Source: Haloarcula mannanilytica (GTDB taxonomy: Archaea > Halobacteriota > Halobacteria > Halobacteriales > Haloarculaceae). From it: 64,000 bases of DNA. Under the pieces are notes generated by a model that was not told where the DNA came from, did no database searches, and saw only the letters and a list, made by a program, of their open reading frames with translations. Each line of letters starts with the position of its first letter. Within the stretch, counting starts at the first letter, position 1. A program made the translations under genes and the position numbers. The stretch is taken from positions 62,001-126,000 of the forward strand of contig NZ_BIXZ01000003.1 in NCBI RefSeq assembly GCF_005406125.1. Direction: 5' to 3'. This document shows positions 33,801 through 41,933 of this stretch, piece after piece.

Positions 33801-35462
33801 ATGATACATGCAGCCGGGCCGCTGTTGCGGATCGATCTGACTGCAGGCGAAACCGATACCGAGAACATCGACGGCGTACTCGAACAGTATCTCGGCGGCC
33901 GCGGCGTCGGCACACGGCTGGCCCACGAGCGGATTCCCTTCGACGTGGACCCGCTCAGCGCGGAGAACCGACTGGTGTTCTCGACTGGGCCGATGCAGGC
34001 CGCTCAGATGAGCTTCACCGGGCGGATGAACTGCACCGGTGTCTCGCCGCTGACCGACGGGCTGCTCTCGTCGAATGCCGGCGGCTTCATGTCCCGTAAC
34101 TTCGCCGATACGGGGTACAGCGCCGTCGAACTCACCGGCGAAAGCGACGAACTCGTCATCGTCCACGTGCGTGACGACGGGGTCGAATTCGAGCCCGTCC
34201 CCGACCTCACCGGCGCAACCGTTCCCGAGACGCTGGACTATCTCGACGCCGAACACGGAATCGAGTCGGACCAGACGGCAGTCATCGGGCCGGCCGGCGA
34301 GAACGCGGTCCGGTTCGCCTCCATCATGACCAGCGCGGAGCGGGCCTTCGGCCGCGGCGGCCTCGGCGCGGTCATGGGCGCGAAAAACGTCAAGGGCGTC
34401 ACGTTCGCCGGCGACTCCCCGCCGGACATCGAAATCCCGGCGATGCAGATGGACATTCACCGGGAGGCCGCCACGGAGGACCACATCATGAAACGGCAGG
34501 GAACCGTCTCGGTGATGGACCTCGCCAACGAGGTCAACGGCCTCCCCTCGTACTACTTCTCCGAACAGACCTTCGCCGGCGTCGAGGGCATCAACGGCGA
34601 TGCTGTCGAATCGAAGAAGTACAAGAAGGGGACCTGCTCGGCGTGTGCCTTCGCCTGCAAGCTCCCGACGCGGGACGAAGAGCGCGGCGTCGAGACCGAG
34701 GGCCCGGAGTTCGAGGTGGCGATGGCTTTTGGCTCGAATTCCGGCGTCGACGACATCGTTGACGTGATGCAGTCCAATGAGCTCTGTGACCGCCTCGGGA
34801 TGGACGCCATCTCAGCCGGCAACACTGTCGCGGCTTACCTCGCCAGCGAGGACGCCTTCGGCGACACCGACCTGATTCACGAGACCGTCGAGAAAATCGC
34901 CCACCGAGAGGGCATCGGCGACACGCTGGCGGAGGGCATCGACCGCTGTCACGACGACCTGGGGGTCGAGAACTGGACAGTCAAGGGGATGGACTTCGCC
35001 GCCCACGAGGGACGTGTCCTCCACGGTCAGGGACTCTCCTATGCCGTCGCCAACCGCGGCGCGGACCACATGTACGCGACGTTCTACTCTGTCGAGTACC
35101 CCCTCGTCCCCGACGACCAGGCGGTCGCGCCCGAGGGAACGCTCGGCAAAGCCGACGTGCTGGTCGAGCGGGAGAACCTGATGGCACTGAACGACAGCGG
35201 TGTCGTCTGCAAGTTCTCGCGGGACTTCATGACGCCCGAGCGCTACGCGGCCCTCTTCGACGCCGACTTCGAGGACCTGCTGGCGGTCGGCGCTCGAACC
35301 GTGACGCTCGAACGTCACTTCAACAACCAGCGCGGATTCGACCGAGGGGATGACACGCTCCCCTACGATCTCCCGTCGTTCGAGGGGGCGCTGGACGAAT
35401 ACTACGACGCGCGCGGCTGGTCCGACGACGGCACCGTCCCCGAGAGCGCGCTTCCGGTGTAG
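33801..35462 (+). CDS. short aldehyde ferredoxin oxidoreductase paralogue
   Basis: The protein has 553 residues, about 95 fewer than the first AOR. Pterin-binding motifs GGRGVGTRLAHERI and GRGGLGAVMGAKNVKG are present, as is the cluster Cys set CSACAFAC (about 275-282) and a late Cys in SGVVCKFSRD. The reduction is mostly in the middle and C-terminal parts. The gene is probably leaderless: AATCGATAAG lies about 30 bases before the ATG at 33,801. The substrate may differ from the first AOR; no linked small genes are seen here. Confidence 0.9.
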   Translation: MIHAAGPLLRIDLTAGETDTENIDGVLEQYLGGRGVGTRLAHERIPFDVDPLSAENRLVFSTGPMQAAQMSFTGRMNCTGVSPLTDGLLSSNAGGFMSRNFADTGYSAVELTGESDELVIVHVRDDGVEFEPVPDLTGATVPETLDYLDAEHGIESDQTAVIGPAGENAVRFASIMTSAERAFGRGGLGAVMGAKNVKGVTFAGDSPPDIEIPAMQMDIHREAATEDHIMKRQGTVSVMDLANEVNGLPSYYFSEQTFAGVEGINGDAVESKKYKKGTCSACAFACKLPTRDEERGVETEGPEFEVAMAFGSNSGVDDIVDVMQSNELCDRLGMDAISAGNTVAAYLASEDAFGDTDLIHETVEKIAHREGIGDTLAEGIDRCHDDLGVENWTVKGMDFAAHEGRVLHGQGLSYAVANRGADHMYATFYSVEYPLVPDDQAVAPEGTLGKADVLVERENLMALNDSGVVCKFSRDFMTPERYAALFDADFEDLLAVGARTVTLERHFNNQRGFDRGDDTLPYDLPSFEGALDEYYDARGWSDDGTVPESALPV

Positions 35463-35724
35463 GTTCTCTCGGAATTTCTGTAGGTCGCTGTTCGGTCCAG
35501 TTCACCGTTCCCCGGGCATAGGCGTCGGTCAATAGCGGGCCTTGTTCGCTGAAAGAACATCGTCTCCGGCCACACCCTGTGAAAAACGAGTCGACAATCG
35601 TGTGCAGTACCTTTGTCGAGATTCTATCAGAACTGGGGCCGGAATCCTCGTACTCGGCCATCTTTTCCATGTCATGACTGTTCCATCCATACGCCGCAGT
35701 ATCATTTCATCTGTGGCGGTTCAA
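35463..35724. other. intergenic stretch after the short AOR
   Basis: About 260 bases lie between two convergent genes. No open frame with haloarchaeal codon use or motif was found; a frame on the reverse strand (35,320-35,670) runs into the AOR and is rejected. Nothing strong by eye. Confidence 0.45.
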
Positions 35725-36147
35725 TCAAGGGGTCTCTTCGTCCGAGGGCGACGACCCTGAGTCTCCAACCTCCCGAGTGCGCTCTCCTTCGCCATCACAG
35801 GGGAGCGTCGCCGCCAGTCGCTCGGCGACCATCGGACTGACCAGGCCCGCCAGTTCCATCGCCTCCGTCTCGTGGTCGTCGAGATCCAGTACGCCCCGGA
35901 AAAACCACGAGACGGTCACGTACGTTTCGTGTAACTCCGCGGCTTCCTCACGTCCCGACTCGGTCAGTGTCACCCCGTCGTAGGGCTCATAGGAGACGAG
36001 ATTCTCCTCCGCGAGTCGCTGACACATCTCCGTCACCGCCGCGGGCGACCGGTCAAGCATCTCTCCCAGCTCACCCGGTGCGACGGGCGGTTCGTCCCGA
36101 TGCTGGGCGATATAGATCGCCAGCAGGTACTCCGGCGCTGTACTCAT
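35725..36147 (-). CDS. DtxR/MntR/SirR-family metal-dependent regulator
   Basis: The protein has 140 residues: winged helix-turn-helix (about 5-65; PEYLLAIYIAQHRDE, LDRSPAAVTEMCQRLAEENLVSYEPY) and dimerisation domain (LHETYVTVSWFFRGVLDLDDHETEAMELAG) with acidic and His/Cys ligands for a divalent metal. No C-terminal SH3 domain. The target sites just upstream (36,377-36,390 and 36,413-36,426) are textbook DtxR-type dyads, so autoregulation is likely. Metal preference (manganese or iron) cannot be decided here. The gene start overlaps the stop codon of a small ORF. Confidence 0.9.
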   Translation of the reverse strand: MSTAPEYLLAIYIAQHRDEPPVAPGELGEMLDRSPAAVTEMCQRLAEENLVSYEPYDGVTLTESGREEAAELHETYVTVSWFFRGVLDLDDHETEAMELAGLVSPMVAERLAATLPCDGEGERTREVGDSGSSPSDEETP

Positions 36148-36293
36148 TACTCCGGTGAGTTCGTCCCGCCCCCGCCGCTCGCTGCGGGTTTGCCGTTTGT
36201 CGACTCCCCGGTCGCTCCCTCACCGGGCTCGAAGACCACTGCGTAGGCCCACGCCCACAGCCGAGCGCGCACACGCTGCGGGCGTTTACCCAT
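36147..36293 (-). CDS. small ORF (48 aa) ending in the DtxR-type start codon
   Basis: The ORF starts at 36,293 (MGKRPQRVRARLWAWAYAVV) and its stop codon TAA (36,147-36,149) shares a base with the start ATG of the regulator gene (TAATG), which suggests translational coupling. The first third is basic with Trp and Tyr, the second third is Gly/Pro/Ser-rich. Codon use is high GC. It overlaps a 15-codon frame upstream (start 36,333). Nothing about the function is known; it may be a leader or small partner of the regulator. Confidence 0.5.
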   Translation of the reverse strand: MGKRPQRVRARLWAWAYAVVFEPGEGATGESTNGKPAASGGGGTNSPE

Positions 36294-36329
36294 CTGTTTC
36301 TCCCGGCGCTTCGGTATCGCTGTCAGAGA

Positions 36330-36371
36330 TCATCGCCTTCGGCTCCCGTATTCGGTATCGGTATCTTCCAT
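36330..36371 (-). CDS. possible leader peptide ORF (13 aa), leaderless start
   Basis: The ATG (36,369-36,371) lies about 25 bases downstream of a TATA box (36,391-36,400 on the reverse strand), at the expected transcription start. The frame reads MEDTDTEYGSRRR and ends TGA, inside which the ATG of the next 15-codon frame (36,333) overlaps. Only sequence layout supports it. Confidence 0.35.
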   Translation of the reverse strand: MEDTDTEYGSRRR

Positions 36372-36376
36372 ATGAT

Positions 36377-36426
36377 TTAGGCCCGCCTAACAATATATAA
36401 CGTCTACGGTTTTTAGGGTGCCCTAA
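36377..36426 (-). promoter_or_regulatory. DtxR-type operators and core promoter
   Basis: Two 6-2-6 dyads are present: TTAGGC-CC-GCCTAA (36,377-36,390) and TTAGGG-TG-CCCTAA (36,413-36,426), with centres 36 bases apart. A TATA box (TTATATATT on the reverse strand, 36,391-36,400) lies between them, so the first dyad covers the initiation zone and the second covers the upstream BRE side. This fits metal-dependent repression of the mini-ORF/regulator transcript. A rightward transcript is also possible but has no good gene. Confidence 0.8.
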
Positions 36427-36664
36427 TCAATTCTATGGGGACAACTCAGGAACCACGGAACTGCCGCCTGGCAAGCAGATCTGTCCCACGACACACGAAC
36501 TGGCTGTCGGGAGAACAATCGTCTCCGCTATCTCCCTTTGAACCTGCCGTCAGTCAGCATGATCAATTTGATATAGCGATATATAATTTATTTAGACAGC
36601 GCTTGGAATAGCTCCGGCTCATGAATGACCGACCAAACGAGAGTGCTACGCGGCTAAAACGTCG

Positions 36665-37573
36665 CTATTCGGTAAACTCGGTAATAGACTCAAACGAGTC
36701 GGTCGCCAGTTGTTCGGCGACGGCCCGTCTGTCGACATCCCTGATTTCCTGTGGATATTTCCGCTCGAAGTAGCTCACGATGTTCTCCACGTCACGCGTT
36801 AACAACTCACGCGCGTTTTCGTGATCGGTCGGGACGGCCTGGGGCCAGTCGAAGACGACGACGCCCTCGTTTGTGACGAAGACGTTGTACTCGCTCATGT
36901 CCGCGTGGACGTACCCCTCGCGGTAGGCCGTCTGCATCTCCTCAAGAACCAGGTCCAGAATCGGCAGCACCTGCTCCGATTCGAGTCTCGTCCGGGAGAG
37001 TTCGACGCCATCGATCTTCTCCATGACAATCGCGTGGCGGTTCGTATCGATGGGCTGGGGGACCGATACGTCCGGATACAGCGTTTCGAGGGCGTCGTAC
37101 TCACGCTCTGCGGCCTTTCGGGCGGTGTAGAGCCACGAAACGTGGTCGCGGTCGGCGGTGTACTCCCGCTCTTTCATCACTTCGCGGAAGTTGGTGTACC
37201 CCTCGCGGTGGTACTTCAGAGCCACGGGTTTGTACGAATGGGCCTCGTACACGTCGCTCTCCTTGCCCACGCCAAGCGGCGACCCAACGCCGTCGATGGT
37301 GTCGCGCTCGGCAAACGTATGCAACGCGAGCGTGTCGTACCCCTCGAAGGTGAGTTTGAAGCCTTCGTACTGGATGGTCTTGCGTTCGACCAGCCCCCGG
37401 TCCGCACAGCGGTCGAGTCGGTAGTCGACATCCTCCGTCGTCAACCGGGAGAACTCGGTCAACTTCTCGCGGGCGACGTACTCCGAGAACCGCATTCCCT
37501 GTTCGACGCCGGAGAGCAGATGGAAATCCTCGGGTTCCAGCTCTGCCATCACTGAAGCCACGTTCTGGACCAT
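36665..37573 (-). CDS. rio2: RIO2-type serine/threonine kinase
   Basis: The protein has 302 residues from the ATG at 37,573 (MVQNVASVMAELEPEDFHLL); 36 codons upstream in frame add a hydrophobic stretch that looks non-coding. An N-terminal winged helix (about 5-90) precedes the RIO kinase domain: P-loop GVGKESDVYEA, Lys in PVALKYHREG, catalytic loop VHADMSEYNVFV, metal loop VVFDWPQAV. RIO2 acts in maturation of the small ribosomal subunit. TATA-like GGTTTATACC lies about 60 bases upstream. The flanking DNA is unusually AT-rich. Confidence 0.93.
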   Translation of the reverse strand: MVQNVASVMAELEPEDFHLLSGVEQGMRFSEYVAREKLTEFSRLTTEDVDYRLDRCADRGLVERKTIQYEGFKLTFEGYDTLALHTFAERDTIDGVGSPLGVGKESDVYEAHSYKPVALKYHREGYTNFREVMKEREYTADRDHVSWLYTARKAAEREYDALETLYPDVSVPQPIDTNRHAIVMEKIDGVELSRTRLESEQVLPILDLVLEEMQTAYREGYVHADMSEYNVFVTNEGVVVFDWPQAVPTDHENARELLTRDVENIVSYFERKYPQEIRDVDRRAVAEQLATDSFESITEFTE

Positions 37574-37681
37574 TAGGTCCCTGTACTCGGCCGACTCGTA
37601 AAAGGCCGACGCGTTCGCTGGACAGTGGTATAAACCAATAATAACTATACTAAATCCGAATCTCGATAGCAGGCTAATCAA

Positions 37682-38253
37682 GTTACCGTTGGATTGTGGG
37701 CGACCCGACCGTGTTCAAATCGGCCGACCGGTGGAATAGTTCGATCTTTGGTCTGTGTACGGACGATCTATACTGATGCGAACACGTGGCTGGTGGCGCG
37801 GTAGTGAGCGGACGACAGCGGGACGCGATTTCGAGATGGTCCGGACGATCGTGACTTCAAGAATACTGAATTTTTGTTAGTTATGCAATTAATCAAAAGA
37901 ACAACTATTTGTTGATGCTCGGCAGCCGAAACCGGTTCTAGGCCGATATTTTACGGAGTAAGGAATACTTTCACCCACATATTCACACATTTCTGTAGTG
38001 ATATTATTGCCTGTATATTATTGCTGTACTGTCACTTCTGTCGCTTAAAGCCCGATTGAGTCACCGTGGGAACGGGTCTATCTACGACCGTCGAGGTGAC
38101 ATATCCGAACAAGACGGTAAGCTACACATCAGTTTGAAAATACATTCCTAACTAGACTGGCTGTATATGTAATGGGAGCATCATTTCACTTCAGATACCG
38201 ACTCTGTTCTAAACTACTCTCTACTTTTGGCCCCCTGTGTCTAAGCGGGGTAC
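37682..38253. other. AT-rich intergenic stretch upstream of rio2 and the glycosyltransferase
   Basis: Over 550 bases hold no gene with codon bias or motif. Composition is far lower in GC than nearby genes (runs such as TTTTTGTTAGTTATGC and ATTATTGCTGTACTG). It is the shared upstream side of rio2 and the GT-C gene, so long promoter regions or regulatory RNA are possible. An 11-base match to the tRNA-Tyr T arm (GTTCAAATCGG, 37,713-37,723) has no cloverleaf around it. Confidence 0.5.
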
Positions 38254-39639
38254 GTGAGCAGACGAAACAGAGACCGGCTCAAAGATTCGCTTCGCTCGCT
38301 TGCTCTCCATCCCCGCGACCGACGGCTTGCATTTCCGGTTTTGTTCGCTGTCGGCACTGAAATTTACTTTTTTCTGACAATTACACTCAATTTCTCTCGG
38401 CCTCCGATGGCACCGGATGCTGGTATCTTCCAACACATCGGCTGGTATGTGACACAGGGTGGTCGGCTGTACGTCGATGCCTGGGAACCGAAGTTCCCGC
38501 TGTCCTACGAGACGACCGGGCTGCTGGCAATGTTGTCTGGCGGTGATATGTATCTCCTCCATCTGCTCAGCGTGTTGCTGATGATCGGGTCGGTGTGTGC
38601 AATCGTTGGACTCGTCGTGATACTCGTCTACGACATCACTGGTGACGATACCGCTGCGGCACTGGCCGGCCTCTCGTTGTTCCTGTTACCGGGATTCGCC
38701 GTCCGGCCGGCGTATGGATTCAAAGCGAAATATCTACTCGTTCTCTGTGGCTTACTGGCGATCTATCTGTACACGCGCGGGTACCCGGCACTGAGCGGCG
38801 TGGCTGCGGCAGCCAGCGTGGGATACTGGCAAGCCGGGGTTATTTTCCCACTGCTAGTGGTCGGTCTGGCGATCCAGCAGCGCGATATGCGGGCGCTTGA
38901 GCGTGTAGTCGCTGGCGGGCTTGGGTTTACCGTCGTCATGTTGATGCCGGTCTTTTTCGTCTGGCACTCAGCCCTGGAAATGGCCGTTCAGGTGCTCCTC
39001 GTGCCGCTAACAACGGATGAATACACCTCGTTGTTTGCTCGACTTGTCGCCGGCGTCGTTCACTTCAAGTGGGCGTCGCCGTTCGTTTTGCTCGGCGGAC
39101 TCGGCCTCGCTCACACCGCCCGATGTTGGTTCAGGAGCAGCGACGGCGTTGTCGGGCGAACCGACTGGTGGATCCCGGTCGGTGCCGCGTGGTTCGCGTT
39201 TCTCATATTTTTCGTCGATTTCGAGACCGGCGGCTACACTGACCTTATTCCGGGACTCCCCTTCGTCGCAATCGGTATCGGTATCGCCGCAGCAGCGCTT
39301 CGTGATCGGCGACGGAAGCAGTTTCTCGGGAGCGCACTCGCACTCGTTCTCGTCGTGAACGTCGTGTTCCTCGGCAGCGTCGGCGCTATCTTCACACCTG
39401 TCGACACGCCGGGACCTGTGCCGATGTCGGACCTCGAAACTCACGACCTCCCGCAGGCCTACGACGAGGCCGAGCCAGTCCCCGATGTCCGGTATCTCTA
39501 CTGGCAACAGATAGAGCCCTCGACGTGTCACTACCGGCTTTCGGTGATGGAATTACGATGGCTCGACAGTATCGGCTCGACAACCGAGAGTCGCTGTGTC
39601 GACTTCGGAACCGCTAGAGCCCGGCTCGCTGGCGGGTAG
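38254..39639 (+). CDS. GT-C membrane glycosyltransferase (DolP-mannose mannosyltransferase type)
   Basis: The protein has 461 residues from a GTG start at 38,254 (SRRNRDRLKDSLRSLALHP). About ten hydrophobic segments follow. The first luminal loop holds PDAGIFQHIGWYVTQGG, with the acidic Asp motif typical of GT-C enzymes, and WEPKFPLSYETTGLLA. The family uses dolichol-phosphate-mannose to add mannose, as in haloarchaeal N-glycosylation (AglS in Haloferax). The C-terminal part is a soluble domain with a few Cys. The start is preceded by AT-rich sequence rather than a neighbouring gene. Confidence 0.75.
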   Translation: MSRRNRDRLKDSLRSLALHPRDRRLAFPVLFAVGTEIYFFLTITLNFSRPPMAPDAGIFQHIGWYVTQGGRLYVDAWEPKFPLSYETTGLLAMLSGGDMYLLHLLSVLLMIGSVCAIVGLVVILVYDITGDDTAAALAGLSLFLLPGFAVRPAYGFKAKYLLVLCGLLAIYLYTRGYPALSGVAAAASVGYWQAGVIFPLLVVGLAIQQRDMRALERVVAGGLGFTVVMLMPVFFVWHSALEMAVQVLLVPLTTDEYTSLFARLVAGVVHFKWASPFVLLGGLGLAHTARCWFRSSDGVVGRTDWWIPVGAAWFAFLIFFVDFETGGYTDLIPGLPFVAIGIGIAAAALRDRRRKQFLGSALALVLVVNVVFLGSVGAIFTPVDTPGPVPMSDLETHDLPQAYDEAEPVPDVRYLYWQQIEPSTCHYRLSVMELRWLDSIGSTTESRCVDFGTARARLAGG

Positions 39640-39642
39640 CGC

Positions 39643-40827
39643 TTAGGACTCCGTGGAGTCGTAGTCGGAGAGCGACGTTTGTGTCGTGTCTACTGAGCCC
39701 GTAATGATGTATGGAACGATGATGTAGAAGAACTGGGCAATCAACACCAGCAAGATCGGACCCAGGAAGATGCCGTAGAAGCCAAACGCGATCGGCCCGA
39801 GGATGTACGCGAACATCAACAGGCCGACGTGGGTCAGGTCACCGCTGACGTACGGTCGGATCAGGAAATCCGGGATCGTATCGACGACGACCAGCGTGAC
39901 GACGAGGAAGAGAGCGACCCAGGCGAGGGCGGCCGTCTGTCCCGTGACGATAGCGGAGACCGCAAGCAGTGCAGCGACGGGGAGGTACACGATTTTCATT
40001 CCGACGACGGGAATGAGGCTGCCGATACCGGTCAGCGCGCCGACGAGCGGCGCAAACGGGATCTGTACCGAGCCGGGAGCGATCAGATTGTACAGCGTGA
40101 ACACGAAAATCCCGATGACGCCCGTCACGAGCGCGTTCAGGATGTTCCCGAACAGGATCGAGGAGAGTTCGTCGTCGACGACCGCCGCGAACTCGCGGAG
40201 AATACCCGATCCGTCGAAGGTGTCAAGGAACCAGCCGACGAGCCGCGGCCCGTCGGTAAGCAGGTAGTACGTGCCGGCGAGCATGATGAACACGCGAAGC
40301 AGCAGTGATGTCAGCAGACTCAGTGAGCCGAAGAGTGTATCTGAGACGCGTCCCAGCCACGACTGGACTGTCGCGTTTTGCAACACATCGATCAACTCGG
40401 CCGGCCCCATCGTCAGCAACTCGCTGAGGCCGATGTCGGCCAGTGGTCCCGGCAGCGATCCGCCCTGAAGCGCCTGAAACTGAGAGAGGTACGTCGAGGC
40501 CAGGCCGCCTTCGCCGAAAAACGCCTGTAACTCGGGGATAACGAGGAATACCGTATAGCTGACTAGCACCACGAACGGCAAGAGAAAGAAGAAAATCGTC
40601 GCGGCCGCGTGGATCTGTTTCTGGTAGGGTACGGGCCGCTTCAGGAACGACTCGGGCAACGGGAGCTTCCCGAGCCGCCGATAGATCGGTCGGCTGGCGT
40701 AGTACAGGAAGACGGTAAACACGAGCGTCGGGAGGAACTGGGACAGGACGAGCCCGACCATGATGAGGAGTACCACGCCCGCGAGGGCAAGGAGGGCGCG
40801 CCGTCCGAGGTCGGTACTGTATTCCAT
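39643..40827 (-). CDS. AI-2E/PerM-family membrane transporter
   Basis: The protein has 394 residues with about eight membrane segments. The family's central part shows FGNILNALVTGVIGIFVFTLYNLI, the GSLIPVVGMKIVYLP loop and the conserved DFLIRPYVSGD. The name comes from one bacterial autoinducer-2 exporter; haloarchaeal roles are unknown. It is leaderless, with an inverted repeat over its start codon. It ends 3 bases from the stop of the convergent glycosyltransferase gene. Confidence 0.88.
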   Translation of the reverse strand: MEYSTDLGRRALLALAGVVLLIMVGLVLSQFLPTLVFTVFLYYASRPIYRRLGKLPLPESFLKRPVPYQKQIHAAATIFFFLLPFVVLVSYTVFLVIPELQAFFGEGGLASTYLSQFQALQGGSLPGPLADIGLSELLTMGPAELIDVLQNATVQSWLGRVSDTLFGSLSLLTSLLLRVFIMLAGTYYLLTDGPRLVGWFLDTFDGSGILREFAAVVDDELSSILFGNILNALVTGVIGIFVFTLYNLIAPGSVQIPFAPLVGALTGIGSLIPVVGMKIVYLPVAALLAVSAIVTGQTAALAWVALFLVVTLVVVDTIPDFLIRPYVSGDLTHVGLLMFAYILGPIAFGFYGIFLGPILLVLIAQFFYIIVPYIITGSVDTTQTSLSDYDSTES

Positions 40828-40860
40828 ATGTTTTCAACACAACATATGGATAAAAAATAA
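40823..40860 (-). promoter_or_regulatory. inverted repeat overlapping the start codon, with TATA box
   Basis: A perfect 10-base inverted repeat TCCATATGTT (40,823-40,832) and AACATATGGA (40,841-40,850) with an 8-base spacer covers the start ATG of the AI-2E-type gene (40,825-40,827). On the reverse strand a TATA-like TTATTTTTTATC lies directly upstream. A repressor bound here would cover the promoter and the start. Confidence 0.6.
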
Positions 40861-40930
40861 AACCACCGGTCGGGACGATGATTTCCCAGCGGACGGGCAG
40901 TACGGAGCGCTTCCGTGCTATCTGCGACGG

Positions 40931-41350
40931 TTACAGCCCTTCGAACTGCGCAATCTTCTTCCGCCAGTCTTCGGGAATGGAGCGCGAGGACTCCGTGTCG
41001 CGGTCGTAGGTGACGACGGTCGTCTCCCCGGTCGCGGCCACGCCGTCGTCGGTCCGAACCTCGTACTCGAAGGGGAAGCTCTTCTCGCCCAGGCGTGGGA
41101 CCCGGACGGCGACGGCTACGGTATCGCTGATCTGGACCGGCTGGAGGTAGTCGACCTCCAGATTGGCGATGACGATACCGGTGCCGGACTCACTGCCCGA
41201 GAGCAACGCGTCGTCGCTGCCGACAACGTCCTCTAAGTAGTCGATGCGGGCCTCCTCGAAGTAGGTCGCGTACGTCGCGTTGTTGACGTGGCCGTACGTG
41301 TCGATATCCGTGTACCGGACTTCGACCTCGGTCGTGTACTCGAAGCTCAT
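40931..41350 (-). CDS. acyl-CoA thioesterase (4HBT hot-dog fold)
   Basis: The protein has 139 residues. The motif RYTDIDTYGHVNNATYATYF near residues 12-31 is the 4HBT active-site helix with Asp. Small family members hydrolyse acyl-CoA or 4-hydroxybenzoyl-CoA. Its ATG overlaps the stop codon of msrA by 4 bases, so they are coupled. A 3-hydroxyacyl specificity cannot be read. Confidence 0.88.
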   Translation of the reverse strand: MSFEYTTEVEVRYTDIDTYGHVNNATYATYFEEARIDYLEDVVGSDDALLSGSESGTGIVIANLEVDYLQPVQISDTVAVAVRVPRLGEKSFPFEYEVRTDDGVAATGETTVVTYDRDTESSRSIPEDWRKKIAQFEGL

Positions 41351-41871
41351 GCCAGCAGCTCCGCATGTTTCTGTTTGAGCTTCTCGATCTTCGGCGGGAT
41401 GGTCAGCTGGCAGTAGCTCTGGTTCGGGTTCTTCTCGAAGTAGTCCTGATGATACTCCTCGGCGGGATAGAACGTCTCCAGTGGCTCGACTTCGGTGACG
41501 ATGTCGCTGTCGTAGCCGGGCTGGATCTCCTCGATGAGTGCCTCAACGGTCTCGCGCTGGCTCTCGTCGTGGTAGAACACGGCCGAGCGGTACTGGGTCC
41601 CCACGTCGTTGCCCTGGCGGTCCTTCGTCGTCGGGTTGTGCGTCGTGAAGAAGACGGCAAGCAGGTCCTCGTAGCTCACCACGTCGGGGTCGTAGGTGAG
41701 CTGGACGCACTCGGCGTGGCCCGTCTCCTCGCGGCAGACCGCCTCGTAGCTGGGGTCGGCGACGTGGCCGCCGGCGTAGCCAGAAACGACCTCGGTCACG
41801 CCATCGACCTGCTTGAACACCGATTCCGTACACCAGAAACAGCCGCCCGCGAGTGTCGCTTGTTCGGTCAT
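41347..41871 (-). CDS. msrA: peptide methionine-S-sulfoxide reductase A
   Basis: The protein has 174 residues from the ATG at 41,871. The catalytic motif GCFWC (about 10-14) with FKQVDGV and GYAGGHV is clear. A resolving Cys near the C-terminus lies in QSYCQLTIPPKIEKL. It repairs oxidised methionine. Start 9 codons upstream adds no known feature. It is co-transcribed with the thioesterase (ATGA overlap). Confidence 0.95.
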   Translation of the reverse strand: MTEQATLAGGCFWCTESVFKQVDGVTEVVSGYAGGHVADPSYEAVCREETGHAECVQLTYDPDVVSYEDLLAVFFTTHNPTTKDRQGNDVGTQYRSAVFYHDESQRETVEALIEEIQPGYDSDIVTEVEPLETFYPAEEYHQDYFEKNPNQSYCQLTIPPKIEKLKQKHAELLA

Positions 41872-41933
41872 CACCGGACGTACGTGCCCGGCGTACAAAA
41901 CTCACTGGCTGTGTCCGGTCCGAGCGGGAACGG

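Noticed and set aside
36435-36611. Forward 58-codon frame near the DtxR operators (MGTTQEPRNC...)
   Set aside because: Codon choice (AGA, TCT, CTA, ATA) is not that of nearby genes and no motif is present; kept only as a note in the AT-rich zone.
37713-37723. GTTCAAATCGG match to a tRNA T arm
   Set aside because: No cloverleaf or acceptor stem can be formed around it.
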